Below are positions 20,536 through 29,718 of a stretch of DNA of 64,000 nt, one piece after another. The translations under genes and the position numbers were made by a program. Numbering within the stretch: the first letter of the stretch is position 1; the number at the start of each line of letters is the position of its first letter. The stretch covers positions 248,001-312,000 of the forward strand of contig CAWIHS010000001.1 of the NCBI GenBank assembly GCA_963836005.1. Direction: 5' to 3'. The DNA comes from CAWIHS01 sp963836005. GTDB taxonomy: Bacteria; Pseudomonadota; Gammaproteobacteria; GRL18. The notes under the pieces are model-generated. The model saw only the letters and a list, made by a program, of their open reading frames with translations, searched no databases and was not told the origin of the DNA.

Positions 20536-23076
20536 TTACAGCTGATATTCCTGCATTAGATTAAAGTTCAGATAACGGTATATGTCAGCATGTTCTGTTT
20601 CCAGAACTTTAACTGTGTGAAGATATTCAGCCACAGTTGGCAGCTTGCCAAGCACTGCCGTCACCGCGGCTAATTCAGCAGAAGCCAGATACACATTCGC
20701 ACCCTTACCGAGTCGATTTGGGAAGTTCCGGGTAGAAGTCGAGACCACGAAAGCATTATCGGCGACCCGGGCCTGATTACCCATGCACAAAGAGCAGCCT
20801 GGCAGCTCAGTACGTGCACCAATGCGTCCGAAAACACTGTAAATACCTTCTTCAACCAGTTCCTGCTGATCCATTTTCGTCGGCGGCGCAATCCATAATC
20901 GAGTGGGTATGGAATTTTGCCCGGAATCGAGTGCTGATTCAAAGACTTTGGCGCTGGCCCGGTAATGACCAATATTGGTCATACAGGAACCAATAAAGAC
21001 TTCATCTATCTTTTGCCCGGCAATTTCTGACAGCAGTTTCACATCATCCGGATCGTTGGGACAGGCCAGAATAGGTTCTTTGATAGTATCCAGATCAATT
21101 TCGATGATATCAGCATATTGTGCATCTTTATCCGCGGCAAGCAGCTGCGGATCTTTCAGCCAGGCCTGCATGGCATTAATCCGGCTGCGCAGAGTTTTCT
21201 TATCTTCATAACCCTGGTCAATCATCCACTTCAACAAAGCCACATTGGATTTAATATATTCAATCACGGGTTCTTTATTCAAATGTACGCTACAGCCGTT
21301 TGCCGAGCGTTCCGCTGATGCGTCTGCGAGTTCAAACGCCTGTTCAACTTTTAGGTCTGGCAGGCCTTCAATTTCCAGAATACGTCCATTAAAAACGTTT
21401 ATTTTACCGGCTTTATCCACGCTCAGCTTGCCGTCCCGAATGGCCTGCCAGGGAATCGCGTTGACCAGATCACGTAAAGTGACGCCCGGCTGCATGCTGC
21501 CCTTGAAACGTACCAGTACCGATTCAGGCATATCCAGTGGCATGACCCCAAGAGCTGCGGCAAAAGCGACTAGTCCTGACCCTGCCGGGAAAGAAATACC
21601 CAATGGAAAACGTGTATGAGAGTCCCCTCCTGTACCGACCTGATCGGGCAGTAACATGCGGTTTAACCAGGAATGAATAATTCCATCACCGGGACGCAGA
21701 GAAACTCCGCCACGCTGGGTAATAAACTGCGGTAAAGTGCTCTGCAATTTGATATCAATCGGCTTGGGGTAAGCAGCAGTGTGACAGAAACTCTGCATCA
21801 CCAGATCAGCCGAAAATCCCAGACACGCCAGTTCTTTTAACTCATCCCGGGTCATAGCACCGGTCGTATCCTGAGAGCCTACGGAACTCATTCGAGGTTC
21901 ACAATAAGTGCCCGGACGTATGCCGCTAACACCGCAGGCTTTGCCGACCATTTTTTGTGCCAGGGTAAATCCTCTGCCAGTATCATCAGCCGTTACCGGA
22001 CGGGTAAACAAATCAGTCGGCTCCATTCCCAGAGCCTCTCGGGTTTTATCCGTCAAACCGCGACCGATGATCAGAGGAATCCGCCCTCCTGCTCTAACTT
22101 CATCCGCAAGTGTATTGGGTGATAATTTAAACTGACAGAGTTCATTGCCCTGCTGATCAACAATCACACCTGCATAGGGTTTGATGGTGATCACCATCCC
22201 CGTTTCAAGTTTGGATACATCACATTCTATAGGCAAGGCTCCAGAATCTTCCGCCGTGTTAAAGAAAATAGGCGCTATTTTGCCACCCAGCACCACCCCG
22301 CCCTGTCGTTTATTCGGCACAAAAGGAATATCCTCACCCATATGCCACAACACCGAGTTAATGGCTGACTTGCGTGAAGAACCGGTTCCAACTACATCAC
22401 CGACATAGGCAATCGGATAAGTCTTTTGTTTCAGGCTCTCTATAGTCTCCAGAGCTTCAGGCATTTTGCTTACCAGCATCGCTTTGGCATGTAACGGAAT
22501 ATCAGGCCTGGACCAGGCTTCGGTGGCTGGGGAAAGATCATCAGTATTGGTTTCACCCGGCACTTTTAATACACTGAGGGTAATTTCTTCAGCCAGTTTA
22601 TCGCGTTTTCTGAACCAGTCACCATTGGCCCAGGAATCGACAACCTGTTTGGCATAGGAATTGTTTTTTGCCAACCCCGTCACGTCATGCCAGGCATCAA
22701 AAATCAGCAGCGTATGAGACAGCGCTGTAACAGCAATCGGGGCCAGGGAATCGTGCTCGAGCAGATCAATCAGCGGCTGTATATTATAACCACCGCCCAT
22801 AGTGCCGAGTATCTCAGCCGCTTTTTCAGGATCAATCAGCTCACTGAATAGTTGGCCGGAAGTAATATCAGCTAAAAATTGTGCTTTTATTTTTGCTGCA
22901 TCATCAACACCCGGCGGAACTCGATTGACTAATAAATCCAGTAAATAATCTTCTTCACCTGCCGGAGGCTTTATCCAAAGCTCCAGTAAAGATTGAGTCT
23001 GTTCAGCATTCAGGGGTAAAGGAGGCAAATTTTGTGCTGCCCGCTCAGCAACATGTTCCCGGTATTGTTTCAGCAT
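20536..23076 (-). CDS. acnB: Bifunctional aconitate hydratase B / 2-methylisocitrate dehydratase
   Basis: TCA-cycle aconitase with a [4Fe-4S] cluster. 846 residues, AcnB-type with an N-terminal HEAT-like domain (LEHDSLAPIAVTALSHTLLIFDAWHDV region). Cluster ligands are visible in GSCMTNIGHYRAS and GCSLCMGNQARV. GTGGDSHTRFPLGISFPAGSG is the substrate-site motif. The next enzyme of the cycle, icd, is encoded 13 kb away on the same strand. An AAGAG sequence lies about 6 bases ahead of the start. Confidence 0.97.
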   Translation of the reverse strand: MLKQYREHVAERAAQNLPPLPLNAEQTQSLLELWIKPPAGEEDYLLDLLVNRVPPGVDDAAKIKAQFLADITSGQLFSELIDPEKAAEILGTMGGGYNIQPLIDLLEHDSLAPIAVTALSHTLLIFDAWHDVTGLAKNNSYAKQVVDSWANGDWFRKRDKLAEEITLSVLKVPGETNTDDLSPATEAWSRPDIPLHAKAMLVSKMPEALETIESLKQKTYPIAYVGDVVGTGSSRKSAINSVLWHMGEDIPFVPNKRQGGVVLGGKIAPIFFNTAEDSGALPIECDVSKLETGMVITIKPYAGVIVDQQGNELCQFKLSPNTLADEVRAGGRIPLIIGRGLTDKTREALGMEPTDLFTRPVTADDTGRGFTLAQKMVGKACGVSGIRPGTYCEPRMSSVGSQDTTGAMTRDELKELACLGFSADLVMQSFCHTAAYPKPIDIKLQSTLPQFITQRGGVSLRPGDGIIHSWLNRMLLPDQVGTGGDSHTRFPLGISFPAGSGLVAFAAALGVMPLDMPESVLVRFKGSMQPGVTLRDLVNAIPWQAIRDGKLSVDKAGKINVFNGRILEIEGLPDLKVEQAFELADASAERSANGCSVHLNKEPVIEYIKSNVALLKWMIDQGYEDKKTLRSRINAMQAWLKDPQLLAADKDAQYADIIEIDLDTIKEPILACPNDPDDVKLLSEIAGQKIDEVFIGSCMTNIGHYRASAKVFESALDSGQNSIPTRLWIAPPTKMDQQELVEEGIYSVFGRIGARTELPGCSLCMGNQARVADNAFVVSTSTRNFPNRLGKGANVYLASAELAAVTAVLGKLPTVAEYLHTVKVLETEHADIYRYLNFNLMQEYQL

Positions 23077-23386
23077 GATGATCTCTTGATTTAATTAAAT
23101 CCGGATATTATACACAATAATTATTTTCAGGTATCTTGCCCGACGATAAATGGTTAAAGCTTACTATTGCGCGAATGTTTAAGCTCGTGATTACTATCAG
23201 GCATTTATTGACACGCACGGACAACTTCGGATCCTGCCCCTGTATTCCACAATCACCTGACAGCAATCACTTAACACAAAATCCTCGATACGCTGGATAG
23301 TTACGCATAAACTTCATTTATTCTGTTTTCATGGATTTTGAGTTATAATTCAGCCTTTTTACAGCTCACCGAGATAGGGTTTTTCA
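23077..23386. other. acnB/purB divergent intergenic region with a decayed repeat
   Basis: The right part holds ATACGCTGGATAGTTAC ending at 23304, a close match to the right terminal repeat of the GTAAC palindromic elements. CTTACTATTGCGCG near 23161 could be its decayed left end, giving an element of about 147 bp, but this pairing is weak. A TATAAT box at 23344-23349, about 38 bases before the purB start, is a candidate -10 with a poor -35. Confidence 0.4.
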
Positions 23387-24754
23387 ATGGATCTAAACAG
23401 TTTAAGCGCAGTTTCACCGATTGATGGTCGTTATGGCAGAACAACGGCTAATCTTCGCAGCATATTTAGTGAGTTTGGACTGATCCGCCACCGCGTACTG
23501 GTTGAGATCCGCTGGCTGCAGATGCTGGCCGCCCACCCTGAAATTTCTGAAGTTCCTGAATTATCAGCCTCTTCCATGAGCCAGCTTAACCATATTATTG
23601 AACAATTTGTCCTAGAAGATGCACAACGGATCAAAAGCATCGAAAAAACCACCAATCATGACGTCAAAGCGGTAGAATATTTTCTAAAAGAAAAAATTGC
23701 CGGCAATACTGAACTTGAAGCCATCAGTGAATTTATCCATTTTGCCTGTACTTCGGAAGATATTAATAATCTATCCCATGCACTGATGCTCAGTACCGCC
23801 CGTACCGAGGTGGTATTACCCTATATGGATAAACTGATTGCAGCATTGACGCTGCTGTCTCATCAGCTGGCTGAAATGCCCATGTTGTGCCGCACTCATG
23901 GACAGCCTGCATCACCTTCCACGCTGGGCAAGGAAATAGCAAATATCGTCTACAGATTGAGAAGACAGCAACAGCAGTTACAGTCAGTACCCATTATGGG
24001 TAAGATCAACGGTGCCGTCGGCAACTATAACGCACATTTCAGTGCCTACCCTGAGCTGGACTGGTCAGATATTGCGCAAAATTTCGTTGAAAGCCTGGGA
24101 ATTAAATTTAATCCTTATACCATTCAGATTGAACCACACGATTATATTGCCGAATACTTTGATGTCGTAGCTCGATTTAACACTATTCTGATCGATTTTG
24201 ACCGTGATGTGTGGGGCTATATTTCACTGGGTTATTTCAAACAGAAGACCATTGCCGGTGAAGTCGGCTCATCCACCATGCCGCATAAGGTCAATCCAAT
24301 TGATTTTGAGAATTCAGAAGGAAATCTGGGGATTGCCAATGCTTTACTGAATCATCTGAGTAATAAATTGCCCATATCCCGCTGGCAGCGTGATTTGACC
24401 GATTCTACAGTATTACGCAATCTTGGTGTCGGCATTGCTCATTCTATTATTGCCTATTCATCAACCCTGCGTGGTATCAGCAAACTCGAAGCCAACCCTC
24501 AACGTCTTATGGAAGATCTGAACAATACCTGGGAAATTCTGGCCGAACCAATCCAGACAGTGATGCGTCGCTACGGGATTGAAAAACCCTATGAAAAGCT
24601 TAAGGAACTGACTCGGGGACAATCGATTACACAACAAACACTGAAAGTGTTTATCAATGAACTGCAAATCCCTGAATCGGCAAAACAGCAGCTACTGCAA
24701 TTGACACCGGAAAAATACATCGGCAATGCGGTCGAGCAGGCGAAAAAGATTTAA
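23387..24754 (+). CDS. purB: Adenylosuccinate lyase
   Basis: Catalyses two fumarate-releasing steps of purine synthesis. 455 residues. The fumarase-superfamily signature GSSTMPHKVNPIDFENSEG lies near 292-310. The N-terminal LNSLSAVSPIDGRYGRTT and the CRTHGQPASPSTLGKE segment with its catalytic His are intact. It is the long gammaproteobacterial PurB form. The gene is single, divergent from acnB, and convergent with the DUF938 gene. Confidence 0.97.
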   Translation: MDLNSLSAVSPIDGRYGRTTANLRSIFSEFGLIRHRVLVEIRWLQMLAAHPEISEVPELSASSMSQLNHIIEQFVLEDAQRIKSIEKTTNHDVKAVEYFLKEKIAGNTELEAISEFIHFACTSEDINNLSHALMLSTARTEVVLPYMDKLIAALTLLSHQLAEMPMLCRTHGQPASPSTLGKEIANIVYRLRRQQQQLQSVPIMGKINGAVGNYNAHFSAYPELDWSDIAQNFVESLGIKFNPYTIQIEPHDYIAEYFDVVARFNTILIDFDRDVWGYISLGYFKQKTIAGEVGSSTMPHKVNPIDFENSEGNLGIANALLNHLSNKLPISRWQRDLTDSTVLRNLGVGIAHSIIAYSSTLRGISKLEANPQRLMEDLNNTWEILAEPIQTVMRRYGIEKPYEKLKELTRGQSITQQTLKVFINELQIPESAKQQLLQLTPEKYIGNAVEQAKKI

Positions 24755-24826
24755 CGATGCCAGCACAGGCAGGATTAATTAAATGCTGCGAACGGTATTG
24801 AAAAATATAAACTTTATGATTTTTGA

Positions 24827-25429
24827 TTAGTCATTGGCCCTTTTGCGCCAATATACAAGACGATTATTGGACGGCATCTCATAATCAATCATTAATTGCA
24901 GGCTGTTTTCCTGCGCCAGATTATCAACTGCTGAAAAATCCCTGACTCCGCTTTGAAGATCTCGAGATTTTAACCAGACATCGAAACGTCTGTTACTGTC
25001 ACTGGTAAATTTTCCCTGATAATTAAAAGGTCCGTAAATCAGCAATATGCCATTACCCTTTAGTAATGAAGGTATGTGACTAAAAAGCTTTTCAATCGCA
25101 TGCCAGCTCATAATGTGCAGTGTATTTGCCATAAAAATAGCGTCTACGCTAAGTTCCGGCCAGTCTTGCTGCAGCACATCCAGTTCCAGAGGTGAATGCA
25201 CATTGAGCAAATCTGCCGTATTCAGCCACATCTGAATACCTTTCAAGGCTTCTTTTCGATCACTGGTGAACCATTGCAAATGAGGCATCGCCTGTGCAAA
25301 ATAAACTGCATGTTGACCAGTTCCACTGCCAATTTCCAGTAATGAACTGGAATTCGACAAGAGTGGTCTAATCACCGATAATATATCATCCTTGTTTTCT
25401 TCACAGGATTGTGAAAAGGGCTTCATCAT
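24827..25429 (-). CDS. DUF938 SAM-dependent methyltransferase
   Basis: A 200-residue class I methyltransferase. FSQSCEENKDDILSVI is followed by the SAM motif LLEIGSGTGQHAVYFAQ, then MANTLHIMSWHAIEKLF and LLIYGPFNYQGKFTSDSNRRFD, which together identify the DUF938 family. The substrate is unknown. It is convergent with purB. Confidence 0.88.
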   Translation of the reverse strand: MMKPFSQSCEENKDDILSVIRPLLSNSSSLLEIGSGTGQHAVYFAQAMPHLQWFTSDRKEALKGIQMWLNTADLLNVHSPLELDVLQQDWPELSVDAIFMANTLHIMSWHAIEKLFSHIPSLLKGNGILLIYGPFNYQGKFTSDSNRRFDVWLKSRDLQSGVRDFSAVDNLAQENSLQLMIDYEMPSNNRLVYWRKRAND

Positions 25430-25557
25430 TATCTACTTATATCAGTTAATAAATATGCTGTCTATTGACATCTTTTTTTAAATGAAAAATAACTCCCGCC
25501 GGCAGCGGATTCAATGATGGCTGATTTTTAGCCAATACAGGGCTGTCATCAACTCGC

Positions 25558-25986
25558 TTAAACTTCTATAACATTCGCCTCTCTGAGCTGTCTTTGTTTT
25601 TCACGTAGCTGTTGTTGCTCTTTTAATTGCCGGTACTTTTCCATAGCTTCCTGCTCTGATTCGATATACAGCTGCCTGCTCTGGGTAATAAACGCTTTGA
25701 GTTCTTCAGCCTGTTGTCTATACTGCTCCAGTTCATTGGCTATTATAAATTTGTCAATGCGCTGCATAATATACTGATAAGTCTGTTCATCTTTTATCAG
25801 CGCAGAGAGGCTTGCAAGCTGTTCTCTGGTTTGTGGATTTTCAAAAGCAGTAATAGAACTTTCTATCAGCATATCGATAAAAATCTGCTCCAGAGACTGG
25901 AACTGCTCCGTAGAATTCTGATCCTGTGCATAGACAGGAAAAAGCAGGTTGAGAATAAAAAATAAGCTAAGCAATAAATGTTTCAT
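25558..25986 (-). CDS. Small exported protein with a Gln/Glu-rich coiled coil
   Basis: 142 residues after choosing ATG 25986, where a clear signal peptide begins (MKHLLLSLFFILNLLFPVYAQ). The frame is open 19 codons further upstream. The mature part is alpha-helical and charged. From about residue 90 it is strongly coiled-coil-like, with many Gln, Glu, Lys and Arg residues and no Cys. No family is recognised. It is probably periplasmic. The start has only a weak AGAAG ribosome binding site. Confidence 0.6.
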   Translation of the reverse strand: MKHLLLSLFFILNLLFPVYAQDQNSTEQFQSLEQIFIDMLIESSITAFENPQTREQLASLSALIKDEQTYQYIMQRIDKFIIANELEQYRQQAEELKAFITQSRQLYIESEQEAMEKYRQLKEQQQLREKQRQLREANVIEV

Positions 25987-26753
25987 AAATACTTCTATTT
26001 TTGTAAGGTTAAACTTCGACCCTGAAAATATAGCCTGGTTCAATAGTATCCAGATTTTTTGTTAATTCGTAAAGATAAAATACGTGGATTCAAGTCGCAA
26101 ATGCAACTTTCGGCTTGATCCCAGCAAAGATCTGAAGATTAACAAAGAATGTGCAAAATGATTCCTGAACTCACTCTGTGGATTGATGATCAAGCCATTA
26201 AGATCGTTAATTCCGAGCAAACCCTTATTTTTTCCATAAAATTCCAGATAAAATAAATTAATAACAGATGATAAAAAAATTTGATCTGTCAGAATGTCAC
26301 GTTTTATTTTTTCTTTGTTGCAATAGGTGTCAATGCGGCTGAACGCAATAATCATAACTGGTATATGACTGTGTGCCAGAACCGAAAGTTTATGCTCAGT
26401 GTTATTATTGCAATATTTGTATCAGTTTTAATAGCCGATACTGACAGATTGTCATGATTTATTGAATGACTCGCGACTGGCACAGCTGCATATCTAAGCA
26501 GATGAAATTTATTCATCGATAGTTTCTATTTATCAATATGTTTCTGTCTATGGCATATATATTGCTTTGTCTCTAATTCTAAATGGGTAAAATTATTTCT
26601 CTGTTCAAATTTTTTTTCATAACTTCTTGATTTCAAGAATTTCCAGTCTACTCTAATAGATACAAAGAACTTATAAATTTATCAGATTCAATAAAACAGA
26701 TTATAACCCGGCGCATTAAGTCGGCTGTGTGATCAACCAAAGGAGACACAAAC
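25987..26753. other. Long intergenic region upstream of the Met-rich gene
   Basis: About 770 bases with no convincing gene. A minus-strand frame at 26062-26355 (97 codons) has no recognisable features. Near the right side lies a perfect palindrome, TTCTTGA-TT-TCAAGAA (26624-26639), about 115 bases ahead of the Met-rich gene, which could be an operator. A strong AAAGGAG ribosome binding site stands at 26739-26745. Confidence 0.4.
26624..26639. promoter_or_regulatory. Palindrome upstream of the Met-rich gene, possible operator
   Basis: Perfect 7-2-7 inverted repeat TTCTTGA TT TCAAGAA located 115 bases before the start codon of the repeat protein. The size suits a dimeric repressor site. No regulator is identified and the match could be chance in AT-rich DNA. 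Confidence 0.3.
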
Positions 26754-28043
26754 ATGAATTTTCGAATGCATAATGCAGTTAAAGCAGCTTTAATAATAGG
26801 AACACTAGTCAGCACAGTACCTTATGTTCTTGCACAGGGTATGTCCGGTATGCAGGGCATGGATGGTATGAGTGGCATGTCTGGAATGCATGGTATGAGC
26901 GGCATGTCCGGAATGCAGGGCATGGACGGTATGTCCGGCATGAGCGGTATGTCAGGTATGGGCGGTCAACGCGGTATGAGCGGTATGTCCGGAATGCAGG
27001 GCATGGACGGTATGTCCGGCATGAGCGGTATGTCAGGTATGGGCGGTCAACGCGGTATGAGCGGCATGTCCGGAATGCAGGGCATGGACGGTATGAGCGG
27101 CATGTCAGGTATGGGCGGTCAACGCGGTATGAGCGGCATGTCCGGAATGCAGGGCATGGACGGTATGAGCGGCATGTCAGGTATGGGCGGTCAACGCGGT
27201 ATGAGCGGCATGTCCGGAATGCAGGGCATGGACGGTATGAGCGGCATGTCAGGTATGGGCGGTCAACGCGGTATGAGCGGCATGTCCGGAATGCAGGGCA
27301 TGGACGGTATGAGCGGCATGTCAGGTATGGGCGGTCAACGCGGTATGAGCGGCATGTCCGGAATGCAGGGCATGGACGGTATGAGCGGTATGGGCGGTCA
27401 ACGCGGCATGTCCGGAATGCAGGGCATGGACGGTATGTCTGGCATGAGCGGTATGTACGGCCAACGTGGTATGTCAGGCATGAGCGGAATGTATGGTCAG
27501 CCTGGTATGTCAGGCATGAGCGGGATGTATGGGCAGCCTGGTATGTCAGGCATGAGCGGAATGTACGGCCAACGTGGTATGTCAGGCATGAGCGGAATGT
27601 ACGGTCAGCCTGGTATGTCAGGCATGAGCGGCATGTATGGTCAGCCTGGTATGTCAGGCATGAGCGGCATGTATGGCCAACGCGGTATGTCAGGCATGAG
27701 CGGCATGTACGGGCAGCCGGGTATGTCAGGCATGAGCGGAATGTATGGGCAACGTGGTATGTCAGGCATGAGCGGCATGTACGGTCAGCCGGGTATGTCA
27801 GGCATGTACGGTCAGCCGGGTATGTCAGGCATGAGCGGAATGTACGGCCAACGTGGTATGTCAGGCATGAGCGGGATGTATGGTCAGCCTGGTATGTCAG
27901 GCATGAGCGGGATGTATGGTCAGCCTGGTATGTCAGGCATGAGCGGCATGTATGGTCAGCCTGGCATGAGTGGTATGTCCGGAATGCAAGGCATGGACGG
28001 TATGTCTGGCCAGCAAAAGCCTTGGTGGAAGTTCGGTCAGTAA
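26754..28043 (+). CDS. Secreted methionine-rich repeat protein
   Basis: 429 residues. A signal peptide (residues 1-28, ending TVPYVLAQ) leads into a mature protein made almost wholly of G-M-S-G-M triplet repeats. The first half repeats a 24-27-residue unit of MSGMSGMQGMDGM followed by MSGMGGQRG; the DNA units there are about 72 bp and nearly identical. The second half repeats a 12-residue unit, MSGMSGMYGQ(P/R)G. The protein ends in QQKPWWKFGQ. Met makes up about a quarter to 30 percent, spaced i, i+3, with no Cys. Strong ribosome binding site AAAGGAG and own terminator, so it is a single-gene unit. No family is recognised. Thioether Cu(I)/Ag(I) binding or oxidant scavenging are inferences from composition. 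Confidence 0.85.
   Translation: MNFRMHNAVKAALIIGTLVSTVPYVLAQGMSGMQGMDGMSGMSGMHGMSGMSGMQGMDGMSGMSGMSGMGGQRGMSGMSGMQGMDGMSGMSGMSGMGGQRGMSGMSGMQGMDGMSGMSGMGGQRGMSGMSGMQGMDGMSGMSGMGGQRGMSGMSGMQGMDGMSGMSGMGGQRGMSGMSGMQGMDGMSGMSGMGGQRGMSGMSGMQGMDGMSGMGGQRGMSGMQGMDGMSGMSGMYGQRGMSGMSGMYGQPGMSGMSGMYGQPGMSGMSGMYGQRGMSGMSGMYGQPGMSGMSGMYGQPGMSGMSGMYGQRGMSGMSGMYGQPGMSGMSGMYGQRGMSGMSGMYGQPGMSGMYGQPGMSGMSGMYGQRGMSGMSGMYGQPGMSGMSGMYGQPGMSGMSGMYGQPGMSGMSGMQGMDGMSGQQKPWWKFGQ
26840..27990 (+). repeat. Tandem coding repeats of the Met-rich gene
   Basis: Two tandem arrays inside one gene. The first has near-identical 72-81-bp units (for example, GGTCAACGCGGTATG recurs with 72-base spacing from 27117 to 27189). 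The second has units of about 36 bp built on GGTATGTCAGGCATGAGC. The near identity points to recent expansion or gene conversion. Confidence 0.9.
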
Positions 28044-28061
28044 CTCAGCTTTATGATTTGG

Positions 28062-28094
28062 TACGGCAGAATATAAACTGCCGTATCTTTTCTG
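28062..28094 (+). terminator. Terminator after the Met-rich gene
   Basis: An 8-bp GC-containing stem, TACGGCAG (28062-28069) / CTGCCGTA (28078-28085), is followed by TCTTTTCT. It sits 19 bases after the stop codon. Confidence 0.75.
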
Positions 28095-28340
28095 CTTATA
28101 AAAAATATTTATAATTTGATGACTTAAAACACCTGCCGAAGTTCAGTTTCAGATAATTTCAATTAACTGATCTGTCTGTTCAAAAAATAAACACCTCACC
28201 AACATCTTTATTTCAGCAATTCCTGAATCTTATACCCTCTCAAATAAAAATCAAAATTCAGCTATATAGTCTCTATTTCTTTATTATAATAATGAAGATA
28301 TCATTGAACCGCCTTTCAAGCTTTCAAGGACTTTACTGAA

Positions 28341-28527
28341 CATAAATAGTAACTATTCAGCGTACTTTGAAAAACGTCATTGATACCAGGAATTTGTTGC
28401 AGAAGACGCCGTAAATGCGTGCATGCAGGCTTTATATAGCATCCATGCTAAATAAACTTCTTTCACAAACACCTGTTATCAATAATTTGCGAGTTAATAA
28501 AAACACGCTGAATAGTTACCATAAATA
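28341..28527. mobile_element. IS66-type non-autonomous palindromic element with 8-bp duplication
   Basis: Element 28349-28519 (171 bp). Terminal inverted repeats GTAACTATTCAGCGT (left) and ACGCTGAATAGTTAC (right) begin with the 5'-GTAA typical of the IS66 family. The direct repeat CATAAATA flanks it exactly (28341-28348 and 28520-28527); IS66 elements make 8-bp duplications. The interior (28391-28474) is the shared core with GAAGACGCCGTAAAT and an inverted CTTCTTTCACAAACACC arm. It has no coding capacity. Confidence 0.88.
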
Positions 28528-28588
28528 TAGCTATAAACTCGATTACCCAGACCAATCATAATTTTTTACTCTTAATAAATTGTGTTAT

Positions 28589-29023
28589 ATGATTAAAATT
28601 CTGCAAACTGACTGGAATACCAGTAAAGATGTGTTGAAAATAATACGTGAAGCTGTCTTTATTGAGGAACAAAAAGTGCCTGCCGCACTGGAATGGGATA
28701 ACAGGGACATGGGGGCAATACATCTTCTTGCAATAAGTAACGACCGGGCTAACAAACCAGTTGGCACCAGCAGAATCATCATTAATAATCATCAAGCACA
28801 GATTGGCCGTATGGCAGTTTTAAAAACATGGCGTAATAAAAATATCGGTTCCCAGTTACTGCAACACGCATTGATAATTTGCCAACAGAAACAGCTACGG
28901 GAGGTGTTAATCCATGCACAGGAGAACGTCATCCCCTTTTATCATCAGGCTGGTTTCAAGGTGATCAGTGAACGTTTTATGGATGCAGGAATACCTCATA
29001 TGAAAATGCAGTTAGATTTGTGA
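28589..29023 (+). CDS. GNAT family N-acetyltransferase (ElaA/YjcF-like)
   Basis: 144 residues from ATG 28589 (MIKILQTDWNT); a TTG at 28580 is less likely. The motifs VFIEEQKVPAALEWDNRD and IGRMAVLKTWRNKNIGSQLLQHALI (acetyl-CoA loop, R/Q-x-x-G-x-G/A-like) fit the GNAT fold. HAQENVIPFYHQAGFKVISERFMDAGIPHMKM is characteristic of the ElaA/YjcF subgroup. The acceptor is unknown. It is followed 87 bases later by a DUF7931-like gene, a pairing also seen as neighbours or fusions elsewhere. Confidence 0.88.
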   Translation: MIKILQTDWNTSKDVLKIIREAVFIEEQKVPAALEWDNRDMGAIHLLAISNDRANKPVGTSRIIINNHQAQIGRMAVLKTWRNKNIGSQLLQHALIICQQKQLREVLIHAQENVIPFYHQAGFKVISERFMDAGIPHMKMQLDL

Positions 29024-29110
29024 TCTATTTAGTTTATCAATCACTCAGTGCGATATTTTTAATGCGCTGAACAGTAACAAATGTATACCATGACATTGGG
29101 TCATTAAATT

Positions 29111-29623
29111 ATGAATGATTTGGCTAACTATACATTGGGTGAAACAAATAAACCCCTGATACTGGACAATCATAACGATTTTTATCAGATTCTATTGTCC
29201 ATGACACAGCAATCACGGCGAAATATCCTGGTTTTTTCTCATGATCTTGACCACAGAATTTTTAATACCGAACCAATCTATAACTCTTTTAAAGATCTTG
29301 CCATTGCCAGTCGTCACACCTACATACGAATTTTACTTCAGCACACCGGTGTTATGATCACTAAGGGACATCGCCTGCTGGAACTTAGCCGGCACCTTAG
29401 CAGTCATGTCTCTATAAGGATTTGCGCAAAAGAACACAGGGACATTATTGAAACCTTTGCGGTCGTCGATGAACGTGGTTTTATCATTCAGGAAAATCCA
29501 TACCGCTATATTGCAAACAGCAATTTTAATGCTCCGCAGCAGGCCCGGAATTTAACAGAAAAATTTGTCACTATGTGGGAACAGGGAATAGAAGATGTCT
29601 CATTAAGGCGGCTGAGCTTATAA
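29111..29623 (+). CDS. DUF7931-like protein (phospholipase-D-like fold suspected)
   Basis: 170 residues without signal peptide or membrane segment. The pattern RRNILVFSHDLDHRIFNTEPIYNSFKDLAIASRHTYIRILLQ, then FAVVDERGFIIQENPYRY, resembles the small domain that follows GNAT acetyltransferases in pseudomonads and relatives (DUF7931). No HKD catalytic motif is seen. The function is unknown; its position next to the GNAT gene suggests a shared role. Confidence 0.7.
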   Translation: MNDLANYTLGETNKPLILDNHNDFYQILLSMTQQSRRNILVFSHDLDHRIFNTEPIYNSFKDLAIASRHTYIRILLQHTGVMITKGHRLLELSRHLSSHVSIRICAKEHRDIIETFAVVDERGFIIQENPYRYIANSNFNAPQQARNLTEKFVTMWEQGIEDVSLRRLSL

Positions 29624-29718
29624 GCCTGCACAGACACTTGCTCATTAAGGTTACAGCTCAAGCCTGCAATCAGGCTAAACAGGTCTGATTTTCAGTATTG
29701 TGTTCGCCCGTGCATTGT

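Noticed and set aside
21245..21619. 124-codon frame antisense to acnB
   Set aside because: Opposite strand of a highly conserved enzyme; a codon-structure shadow.
26062..26355. 97-codon minus-strand frame upstream of the Met-rich gene
   Set aside because: No ribosome binding site, no recognised domain and composition like the surrounding AT-rich non-coding DNA; not enough support.
29041..29110. GCGCTGAACAGTAAC (29065-29079) as an end of a GTAAC element
   Set aside because: The outermost bases are not inverted as in the intact copies and no partner end or flanking duplication is present.
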